From assembly GCA_027489835.1 (NCBI GenBank), contig JAIXZF010000200.1, forward strand, positions 1-5,915: a stretch of 5,915 bases of DNA, given 5' to 3'. Made by a program: the position numbers and the translations under genes. Below, one piece after another: positions 1 through 5,915 of the stretch. Source of the stretch: Hyphomicrobiales bacterium. GTDB lineage: Bacteria > Pseudomonadota > Alphaproteobacteria > Rhizobiales > Beijerinckiaceae. The notes under the pieces were generated by a model, which saw only the letters and a list, made by a program, of their open reading frames with translations, had not been told where the DNA came from and ran no database searches. Within the stretch, counting starts at the first letter, position 1. Each line of letters opens with the position of its first letter.

Positions 1-1356
1 AACTGGCAGAGCTATGGCGGGGAAACGACGCTGTCCCACTTCAGCCAGATGGCGGGACTGACGACGCAGAACTTCCTCTCGGCGGCTTCGGGAATCGCGG
101 TTGCAGCGGCCGTGGCGCGCGGCTTCGCGGCGCGTCAGGCACGGGTGATCGGCAATTTCTGGCAGGATCTTGTGCGGATCGTCCTTTACATCCTGCTGCC
201 GCTGTCGGTCGTTTTCGCGATCGCGCTTCTGGCGCTCGGAGCGCCACAGACGCTGGCCAGCTCGGTCGAGGCCGCGACGCTCGAGGGCTCCCGGCAGACG
301 ATCGCGCTCGGTCCCGTCGCCTCGCAGATCGCGATCAAGATGCTCGGCACCAATGGCGGCGGCTTCTTCAACGTCAATGGAGCGCATCCGTTCGAGAACC
401 CGAACGCCGTCGCCAACTTCCTGCAGATGATCGCGATCCTGGTGATCCCGGCCGCGCTGGTCTTCACCTATGGCCGCCTCGTGGGCGACCGCCGGCAGGG
501 CTATGCGCTGTTCGCGGCGATGGCGATCCTGCTCACGATGGCGTTCGTCCTGCTCTACGCAGCCGAGCGCGCCGGCAATCCGCTGCACGCGGCCTTCGCC
601 GATCCCTTAGCCGGCAACATGGAAGGCAAGGAGGTCCGCTTCGGCACCGTCGGTTCCGTGCTCTGGGCGGTGACGACGACCGCAGCCTCGAACGGCTCCG
701 TCAACGCCATGCATGACAGCCTGACGCCGCTGGGCGGGCTCGTCGCCATGCTCAACATCCAGCTCGGCGAGATCGTCTATGGCGGCGTCGGCGTCGGCCT
801 CACCGGCATGCTGCTCTTCGTGGTCCTGACGGTGTTCCTGGCCGGTCTGATGGTCGGCCGCACGCCGGAGTATCTCGGCAAGAAGATCGAGGCGCGCGAG
901 ATCAAGCTCGCGGCGCTGACGCTTCTGATCATGCCGGTGGGCATCCTCGTGCTCGCCGCCCTCGCCATCGCCACAGGCAACGCCCAGTCGAGCGTGCAGG
1001 ATGCGGGGCCGCACGGGCTGTCCGAGCTGATCTACGCCTACACCTCGGCGACCGGCAACAACGGCTCGGCCTTCGCGGGCTTCAACGCCAACACAGCCTG
1101 GCACAACGGCTTCCTCGGCCTCGCCATGATCCTCGGGCGTTTCGGCTACATCCTGCCGATCCTCGCCATCGCGGGCTCGCTCGCCGCCAAGACGCCGGCC
1201 GCTGCGACCGCCGGCACCTTCCCCACCCATGGGCCGGTGTTCGTCGTGCTGCTGATCGTCACGATCCTGATCGTCGGCGCGCTCACCTTCCTTCCGGTGC
1301 TCGCGCTCGGCCCCATCGCGGAGCACGTCTCGATGCTGCGCGGCCAGAGTTTCTGA
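1..1356 (+). CDS. kdpA: KdpA, K+-translocating subunit of the KdpFABC ATPase (5' partial)
   Basis: This is the potassium-binding and translocating subunit of the high-affinity Kdp pump, an integral membrane protein of the superfamily of K+ transporters (SKT). The frame is open from base 1, so about 110 N-terminal residues are missing; 451 residues remain before TGA at 1354-1356. An internal ATG at 49 is not the true start, because the codons before it (NWQSYGGETTLSHFSQ) match the conserved first pore loop. The other three pore loops are visible, in window residue numbers: TNGGGFFN (117-124), TTAASNGSVN (225-234) and ATGNNGSAFAG (350-360). Each carries the filter glycine expected of the family. 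Hydrophobic spans alternate between the loops, and the protein ends in EHVSMLRGQSF, as is usual for KdpA. The third loop reads SNGS where E. coli has SCGA. With the missing part the length would be close to the usual 557-570 residues. Identification is very secure. Confidence 0.98.
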   Translation, partial: NWQSYGGETTLSHFSQMAGLTTQNFLSAASGIAVAAAVARGFAARQARVIGNFWQDLVRIVLYILLPLSVVFAIALLALGAPQTLASSVEAATLEGSRQTIALGPVASQIAIKMLGTNGGGFFNVNGAHPFENPNAVANFLQMIAILVIPAALVFTYGRLVGDRRQGYALFAAMAILLTMAFVLLYAAERAGNPLHAAFADPLAGNMEGKEVRFGTVGSVLWAVTTTAASNGSVNAMHDSLTPLGGLVAMLNIQLGEIVYGGVGVGLTGMLLFVVLTVFLAGLMVGRTPEYLGKKIEAREIKLAALTLLIMPVGILVLAALAIATGNAQSSVQDAGPHGLSELIYAYTSATGNNGSAFAGFNANTAWHNGFLGLAMILGRFGYILPILAIAGSLAAKTPAAATAGTFPTHGPVFVVLLIVTILIVGALTFLPVLALGPIAEHVSMLRGQSF

Positions 1357-1367
1357 GAGCTGAGAGC
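1354..1367 (+). repeat. 7-bp tandem duplication at the kdpA/kdpB junction
   Basis: TGAGAGC occurs twice in direct succession (1354-1360 and 1361-1367). The first copy supplies the kdpA stop codon and the second ends one base before the kdpB ATG. The second TGA is out of the kdpA frame. The repeat accounts for more than half of the 12-base gap between the two genes. Confidence 0.8.
1355..1359 (+). promoter_or_regulatory. Probable kdpB ribosome binding site
   Basis: GAGAG overlaps the kdpA stop codon and lies 9 bases before the kdpB ATG. It is an imperfect match to the Shine-Dalgarno consensus. An identical GAGAG at 1362-1366 is only 2 bases from the ATG and too close to work. The overlap with the upstream stop suggests translational coupling of kdpB to kdpA. 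Confidence 0.5.
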
Positions 1368-1368
1368 C

Positions 1369-3408
1369 ATGACCAAGCGCGCCCCCAACGACATCGACCT
1401 CTTCGCGCCGGACATCATCCGCCCGGCCATCGGCCAGTCCTTCGCCAAGCTCGACCCGCGCAGCCTCGCCCGCAACCCGGTGATGTTCGCCACCGCCCTC
1501 GTCTCGATTCTGGCGACGGTGCTCACCATCCGGGAGGGCCTCGCCAGCGGTCCGACCTTCTGGATCGGGCTGCAGATCACGATCTGGCTCTGGTTCACCG
1601 TGATCTTCGCGAACTTCGCTGAGGCGGTCGCGGAGGGACGCGGCAAGGCGCGCGCCGATGCCTTCCGCGCCACGAAATCCAGCGGCAAGGCGCGGGTGCT
1701 GCTCAACCCGCCCGATCGAGAACTGTATGAGATGCAGGATGTGGAGCTGCTGGAGCCCGGCGAGATCATTCTGGTCAAGGCCGGCGACCTCATCCCCGCC
1801 GATGGCGAGATCATCGCAGGCGTCGCCTCGGTCAATGAGAGCGCGATCACCGGAGAGAGCGCGCCCGTCATCCGCGAGGCTGGCGGCGATCGGTCCTCCG
1901 TGACAGGCGGCACGACGATCGTCTCCGACTGGCTCGTCGTCCGCGTCACGGCACGGCAGGGCGACACCTTCCTCGACCGCATGATCGCCATGGTGGAAGG
2001 CGCCAAGCGCCAGAAGACGCCCAACGAGATCGCGCTCAATATTCTGCTCGCGGGGCTGACTCTGGTCTTCCTGCTGGTCGTGGTGACGCTGCCCTTCTTC
2101 GCCAGCTGGTCCGGCACCAGCCTGCCGGTGATCTATCTCGCCGCCCTGTTCGTGACGCTGATCCCCACCACGATCGGGGGCCTCCTTTCCGCCATCGGCA
2201 TCGCTGGCATGGACCGTCTGGTGAAGGCCAACGTCATCGCCAAATCCGGCCGGGCGGTCGAAGCGGCCGGCGATATCGACGTGCTGCTGCTCGACAAGAC
2301 CGGTACCATCACCTTCGGCAATCGGATGGCTGCGGCCTTCGTGCCTGTTGGGGGCGTCAGCGAGCGCGACGTCGCCGAAGCCTCCCATCTGTCGTCGCTT
2401 GCCGACGAGACTGCGGAAGGGCGATCGATCGTGGAACTGGCGACCAAGCTCCACGGCTTTCAGCCTACCGCCGACATCGGAACCTTCGTGCCCTTCACCG
2501 CCCAGACCAGGATGTCGGGCGTCGACCTGACAGACGGCGTCAGCATCAGGAAGGGCGCGGCCGACTCCGTGCTGCGCCATCTTGGGCAGTCGGCCACCTC
2601 GGAGCTCGAAGCTGCGGTGAAGACCATCGCCAATGCTGGCGGCACCCCGCTGGTCGTGACTCGCGGGGCTCAGATCCTTGGCGTCATCTACCTGAAGGAC
2701 ATCGTCAAGCCGCATATCCGCGAGCGCTTTGCGGAACTGCGCAAGATGGGCATCCGCACGGTGATGATCACGGGCGACAACCCCCTCACCGCCGCCGCCA
2801 TCGCAGCCGAAGCAGGTGTCGACGATTTCCTGGCAGAGGCGACGCCGGAGGCGAAGCTCGCCCTCATCCGCAAGGAGCAAGCCGAAGGCAAGCTGGTCGC
2901 CATGTGCGGCGACGGCTCGAACGATGCGCCGGCGCTGGCCCAGGCCGATGTCGGCGTCGCGATGAATTCCGGCACGCCGGCGGCCAAGGAAGCCGGCAAC
3001 CTCATCGACCTCGACAGCGACCCCACCAAGCTGATCGAGATCGTCATGGTCGGCAAGCAGCTGCTGATATCGCGCGGAGCGCTCACGACCTTCTCCATCG
3101 CCAATGACGTAGCGAAGTATTTCGCCATCCTGCCGGCGCTGTTCGTCGCCGCGTATCCAGGCCTCGGTCTGCTCAACGTGATGGGGCTCGCCTCGCCGCA
3201 GAGCGCCATCCTGTCGGCGATCATCTTCAATGCGCTCGTTATCGTCGCGCTGATCCCGATCGCGCTCAGGGGCGTCGCCTATACGCCGTCCTCCGCATCC
3301 GCCCTGTTGACCCGCAACCTGGCCGTTTACGGCCTTGGCGGGCTGATCGTTCCGTTCATCGGCATCAAGGCGATCGATCTTGTCGTCAACGCCCTTGGCC
3401 TCGTCTGA
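1369..3408 (+). CDS. kdpB: KdpB, P-type ATPase catalytic subunit of the Kdp K+ pump
   Basis: KdpB hydrolyses ATP and couples it to K+ uptake by KdpA in the cytoplasmic membrane. It has 679 residues, close to the 682 of E. coli. Motifs in order: NPVMF near residue 38 before the first membrane span; actuator motif TGES at 161-164; IPTTIGG (265-271) in the fourth span; phosphorylation motif DKTGT with Asp309; nucleotide-domain Phe376 in PFTAQ and Lys395 in RKGA; TGDN at 468-471; and hinge motif GDGSNDAPAL starting at 514. The fifth span carries SIANDVAKY, where Asp580 and Lys583 correspond to E. coli Asp583 and Lys586, implicated in coupling. The protein ends in the conserved LVPFIGIK region and ALGLV. 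ATG at 1369 is chosen because MTKRAPNDIDLFAP aligns in length with the E. coli N-terminus. It lies 12 bases after kdpA. All catalytic residues are present, so the enzyme is expected to be active. Confidence 0.99.
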   Translation: MTKRAPNDIDLFAPDIIRPAIGQSFAKLDPRSLARNPVMFATALVSILATVLTIREGLASGPTFWIGLQITIWLWFTVIFANFAEAVAEGRGKARADAFRATKSSGKARVLLNPPDRELYEMQDVELLEPGEIILVKAGDLIPADGEIIAGVASVNESAITGESAPVIREAGGDRSSVTGGTTIVSDWLVVRVTARQGDTFLDRMIAMVEGAKRQKTPNEIALNILLAGLTLVFLLVVVTLPFFASWSGTSLPVIYLAALFVTLIPTTIGGLLSAIGIAGMDRLVKANVIAKSGRAVEAAGDIDVLLLDKTGTITFGNRMAAAFVPVGGVSERDVAEASHLSSLADETAEGRSIVELATKLHGFQPTADIGTFVPFTAQTRMSGVDLTDGVSIRKGAADSVLRHLGQSATSELEAAVKTIANAGGTPLVVTRGAQILGVIYLKDIVKPHIRERFAELRKMGIRTVMITGDNPLTAAAIAAEAGVDDFLAEATPEAKLALIRKEQAEGKLVAMCGDGSNDAPALAQADVGVAMNSGTPAAKEAGNLIDLDSDPTKLIEIVMVGKQLLISRGALTTFSIANDVAKYFAILPALFVAAYPGLGLLNVMGLASPQSAILSAIIFNALVIVALIPIALRGVAYTPSSASALLTRNLAVYGLGGLIVPFIGIKAIDLVVNALGLV

Positions 3409-3412
3409 GGAG
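3407..3412 (+). promoter_or_regulatory. kdpC ribosome binding site
   Basis: GAGGAG overlaps the last two bases of the kdpB TGA stop and sits 8 bases before the kdpC ATG. This is a strong Shine-Dalgarno match at ideal spacing and supports ATG 3421 as the start. Its overlap with the stop suggests coupled translation. Confidence 0.8.
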
Positions 3413-3420
3413 ACCCGACC

Positions 3421-4008
3421 ATGTCCGTCATTCGTCCCGCGCTCGTGCTCACGCTGTTCTTCACGCTGCTGACGGGCCTCGTCTATCCGCTCGCGATCAC
3501 CGTGATCGGTCAAGCGGTCCTGCCGGCGCAAGCCAATGGCTCTCTTGTCAGTCAGGATGGCGTCGTCCGCGGCTCGAGCCTGATCGGACAGGCTTTTACC
3601 TCGGACCGCTACTTCCATGGTCGGCCTTCCACCACCAGCGCGCCCGACCCGTCCGACCCCTCCAAGACCGTCGACGCCCCCTACAATGCCGGGAGTTCGA
3701 CGGGGTCCAATCTCGGCCCGTCCAGCAAGGCGCTGGCCGATGCTGTCGAAGCGCGTGCGAAGGCACTGGGGAGAGGGCCGCAGCCGGCCGACATGGTCAC
3801 GGCATCAGCCTCGGGGCTTGATCCGCACATTTCGCCTGCTGGCGCGCTCGTTCAAATCCCGCGTGTGGCGCAGGCGCGCGGCCTGCCCGAGGCGCAGCTG
3901 CGTGTGCTGGTGGAGCGGCACATCGAAGGTCGCGCGCTGGGCTTGCTCGGCGAGCCGCGCGTCAATGTGCTCGCGCTCAACCTCGCGCTCGAAGCATCGA
4001 GGCCTTAA
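3421..4008 (+). CDS. kdpC: KdpC, accessory subunit of the Kdp K+ pump
   Basis: KdpC is the single-span subunit that stabilises the KdpFABC complex; a role in raising nucleotide affinity has been proposed for the family. It has 195 residues against 190 in E. coli. One membrane segment lies at about residues 5-27, preceded by MSVIRP, and most of the rest is expected on the periplasmic side. Family signatures are GSSLIGQ, YFHGRPS (64-70), GSNLGP (95-100), VTASASGLDPHI (126-137), QIPRVAQARGL and the C-terminal VNVLALNLALE. Between GRPS and GSNLGP there is a Pro/Ser/Asp-rich loop (about 71-94) that is longer than in E. coli. From what I know of the family this insertion is common in alphaproteobacterial KdpC. 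The gene starts 12 bases after kdpB behind a good ribosome binding site and ends with TAA at 4006-4008, 9 bases before kdpD. Confidence 0.98.
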   Translation: MSVIRPALVLTLFFTLLTGLVYPLAITVIGQAVLPAQANGSLVSQDGVVRGSSLIGQAFTSDRYFHGRPSTTSAPDPSDPSKTVDAPYNAGSSTGSNLGPSSKALADAVEARAKALGRGPQPADMVTASASGLDPHISPAGALVQIPRVAQARGLPEAQLRVLVERHIEGRALGLLGEPRVNVLALNLALEASRP

Positions 4009-4017
4009 GTTCACCCG

Positions 4018-5915
4018 ATGGCGGCTGAAACGGAGCAACGCCCGAGCCCGGAGAGCTTCCTCGACGCCGCCCGCGCCGAGGAGACCGGCGCCTCACGCCG
4101 CGGGCGCCTCAAGATTTTCCTCGGCGCCGCGCCCGGCGTCGGCAAGACCTTCGCCATGATCGAGGATGCGAGGAGCCGCAAGCGCGCCGGCGTCGATGTT
4201 GTGGCGGCGCTTATCGAGACCCATGGCCGTTCCGATACCGAAGCGCTCCTTGAGGGGCTCGACATCCTGCCGCGCAAGACCATCGACCATCACGGGCAGC
4301 AGCTCGCCGAAATGGATCTCGACGCGCTGCTGGAGCGACGCCCGAAGCTCGCCCTGATCGATGAATTCGCGCACACGAACGCGCCGGGCTCACGCCATCC
4401 CAAGCGCTGGCAGGATGTGATGGAGGTGGTCGACGCCGGCATCGATGTCCTCACCACGCTCAACATCCAGCATATCGAAAGCCTGAATGATGCCATCGCG
4501 CGGATCACCGGCGTTCGCGTGCAGGAAACCGTGCCGGACGAGGTGCTCGCCAGGGCCGACCAGATCGAGCTCATCGACCTTCCTCCCGAGGACCTGATCC
4601 AGCGGCTGAAGGACGGCAAGATCTATCAGGCGCAGCAAGCGGCCCGCGCGCTCGACAATTTCTTCACGCGCAGCAAGCTGACTGCGTTGCGCGAGATGGC
4701 CCTGCGCGCCGCAGCCGGGCGGGTCGATGCCGACATGCTGAGCCTGATGAAGGCTGACGCGGTGACCGGAGTCTGGCCGGCCGAGGATCGGCTTCTGGTC
4801 TGCATCAACGAGGGACCAGCCTCCAAGGCGCTTGTGCGCACTGGCAGGAGAATGGCGGAACGCGCCAAGATCCCATGGATCGTGGCTACGGTCATGACGC
4901 CCCAGCACGAGACCATGAACGCCGCCGCACGCCAGATGACAGCAGACAGTCTGCGCCTCGCCGAGACCCTTGGCGCCGAGACGGTCACATTGCGCGCCGA
5001 ATCCGACGCGGCCGGCGAACTGCTACGCTTCGCGCGCGCCCGCAACGTCACCCGCCTGCTCATCGGCCGGCCGCGCTGGCAAGGCGCCTTTGCCCAGCGC
5101 GTCATGTCCCTGTGGCGTGAGCCCGTGTCGGAGAAACTGCTCGACAGTGCGACCGATTTCGAAGTGACGGTGGTCGCTCCGCATGCGCGCGCCGTGCGTC
5201 GTCAGGCGGCTTCCGCGCCTGCAATGCAGCACGCCAACTGGCGGGGTCACGTCGCCGCTGGCGCGGCGGTGGGCCTCGCCTCGCTGCTGGCGTGGCCGAT
5301 CAGCGTCTGGGACGCGATCCCGACGGGCGCCATCACCGTGCTGTATCTGCTGGCCGTGATGCTTGTGGGCGCACGCTTCGGCCTCGCGCCGTCACTCCTG
5401 GCCAGCGCAGCAAGCTTCCTCGCCTACAACTACTTCTACACCGAGCCCTACTACACGCTCGCCGTTTCGCGATCCTCCGACGTCGCATCGCTCGCCGTCT
5501 TCCTGCTGGGGGCCATCTTCACGGGCACGCTCGCCAGCCGCCTCAAGGCGCAGGTCGAAGCGATGCGCGCATCGCAGACGCGCACCGAGACGCTTTACGA
5601 ATTCGCCCGGAAGATCGCTTCCGCGACCAACTCGGACGACGTGCTATGGGCCGCTTCAGCCCATACGGCGAAGACGTTGGATGCGCATGTGCTGATCATG
5701 ACGCCCGGCGCCGGGGGCGCCCTTGAGCAGGTGCAGGGCTGGCCGGCCATCGTCGAGGATCTCGATCCGCGCGCCGAGGGCGCCGCGCGCTGGGCGTTCG
5801 ACAAGGCGGAGGCGGCAGGGGCCGGAACCGGCACGCTTCCCAATGCCGAGTGGCTGTTCGTTCCGCTTGCTACAGCAAGCCGGCCGTTCGGCGTGATCGG
5901 CGTCAAGTTCCGGGA
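4018..5915 (+). CDS. kdpD: KdpD, K+-responsive sensor histidine kinase (3' partial)
   Basis: KdpD is the membrane sensor kinase that, with KdpE, controls kdp transcription. The frame stays open from ATG 4018 to the window end, giving 632 of roughly 900 residues. The start is supported by the N-terminus (RPSPESFL resembles E. coli RPDPDRLL), by the upstream in-frame stop at 4006, and by the absence of an earlier in-frame start codon. Domains: KdpD/P-loop domain at about 28-230, with Walker A GAAPGVGKT at 36-44, ETHGR, Walker B-like LALIDE with Asp115-Glu116, and HTNAPGSRHPKRWQD; a universal-stress-protein-like domain at about 257-375, ending near LLIGRPR; four membrane segments at about 412-430, 438-452, 457-472 and 488-506; then the start of a GAF domain from about 540. 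The conserved SFDKG-like segment appears as AFDKAEAAGAGTGTLP near 598-613. The phospho-accepting His and the ATPase domain are outside the window, so kinase activity cannot be judged. The identification is secure. Confidence 0.97.
   Translation, partial: MAAETEQRPSPESFLDAARAEETGASRRGRLKIFLGAAPGVGKTFAMIEDARSRKRAGVDVVAALIETHGRSDTEALLEGLDILPRKTIDHHGQQLAEMDLDALLERRPKLALIDEFAHTNAPGSRHPKRWQDVMEVVDAGIDVLTTLNIQHIESLNDAIARITGVRVQETVPDEVLARADQIELIDLPPEDLIQRLKDGKIYQAQQAARALDNFFTRSKLTALREMALRAAAGRVDADMLSLMKADAVTGVWPAEDRLLVCINEGPASKALVRTGRRMAERAKIPWIVATVMTPQHETMNAAARQMTADSLRLAETLGAETVTLRAESDAAGELLRFARARNVTRLLIGRPRWQGAFAQRVMSLWREPVSEKLLDSATDFEVTVVAPHARAVRRQAASAPAMQHANWRGHVAAGAAVGLASLLAWPISVWDAIPTGAITVLYLLAVMLVGARFGLAPSLLASAASFLAYNYFYTEPYYTLAVSRSSDVASLAVFLLGAIFTGTLASRLKAQVEAMRASQTRTETLYEFARKIASATNSDDVLWAASAHTAKTLDAHVLIMTPGAGGALEQVQGWPAIVEDLDPRAEGAARWAFDKAEAAGAGTGTLPNAEWLFVPLATASRPFGVIGVKFR

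Noticed and set aside
1146..2117. 323-codon minus-strand open frame inside kdpA/kdpB
   Set aside because: A Ser/Arg/Ala-rich shadow of conserved KdpA and KdpB coding sequence with no domain and no ribosome binding site of note.
607..3618. Open reading frame of 1003 codons on the minus strand, across kdpA, kdpB and kdpC
   Set aside because: It is exactly in register with the sense codons, so it can be stopped only by TTA, CTA or TCA codons on the sense strand, which are rare here; it ends at a sense TTA at 607-609. It crosses two gene junctions only because all the kdp genes share one frame. Its product is Arg/Asp/Gly/Glu-rich with no recognisable domain, and the sense strand is unambiguously coding.
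3634..3702. Pro/Ser/Asp-rich insertion in KdpC as a novel domain
   Set aside because: A short periplasmic loop, longer than in E. coli but of a kind I recall as common in alphaproteobacterial KdpC.
3617..4159. 180-codon plus-strand open frame across kdpC and the kdpD start
   Set aside because: An Arg/Pro-rich out-of-frame translation of conserved KdpC and KdpD codons; typical of GC-rich DNA.
4390..4908. 172-codon minus-strand open frame inside kdpD
   Set aside because: It lies opposite well-conserved KdpD sequence, and its translation looks like low-information shadow sequence.
5292..5726. 144-codon plus-strand open frame inside kdpD
   Set aside because: An Arg/His/Ala-rich alternate frame over the KdpD membrane and GAF region, whose real frame is continuous and recognisable.
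5865..5880. Inverted repeat GCTTGCT/AGCAAGC that could form a hairpin
   Set aside because: The stem leaves a loop of only 2 bases, there is no U-run after it, and it lies within KdpD coding sequence (PLATASR); most likely incidental.

Overview
The window holds most of a potassium-uptake operon, kdpA-kdpB-kdpC-kdpD, with every gene on the + strand. It is cut inside kdpA on the left and inside kdpD on the right. The DNA is GC-rich (by eye about two thirds) and avoids TTA, CTA and TCA codons. Together with the style of the KdpB, KdpC and KdpD sequences, this suggests an alphaproteobacterium, probably of the Hyphomicrobiales (Rhizobiales). The genus cannot be fixed from the window alone.

Layout: 1-1356 is the C-terminal four fifths of KdpA, the K+-selective channel-like subunit. 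1369-3408 is complete KdpB, the P-type ATPase subunit. 3421-4008 is complete KdpC, the single-span accessory subunit. 4018-5915 is the N-terminal 632 residues of the sensor kinase KdpD, covering the KdpD/P-loop domain, the USP domain, four membrane segments and the start of a GAF domain. The histidine kinase core lies beyond the right edge, as would any kdpE. Any kdpF and the operon promoter would lie beyond the left edge. Gaps between genes are only 12, 12 and 9 bases, so the genes are almost certainly co-transcribed and probably translationally coupled. No stretch over 300 bases lacks a gene. I see no RNA gene, mobile element, CRISPR array, terminator or internal promoter.

How the parts work together: KdpA selects K+ with four pore loops. 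KdpB hydrolyses ATP through an aspartyl-phosphate cycle to drive uptake against steep gradients, and KdpC stabilises the complex. KdpD senses K+ limitation and, with a response regulator, controls transcription. The E. coli-type catalytic and coupling residues are intact in what is visible, so this looks like a functional, ordinary Kdp system. The small oddities are that all four genes share one reading frame separated by single stop codons, that a 7-base tandem repeat forms the kdpA/kdpB junction, and that kdpD has a poor ribosome binding site. I found no evidence of a previously undescribed system.
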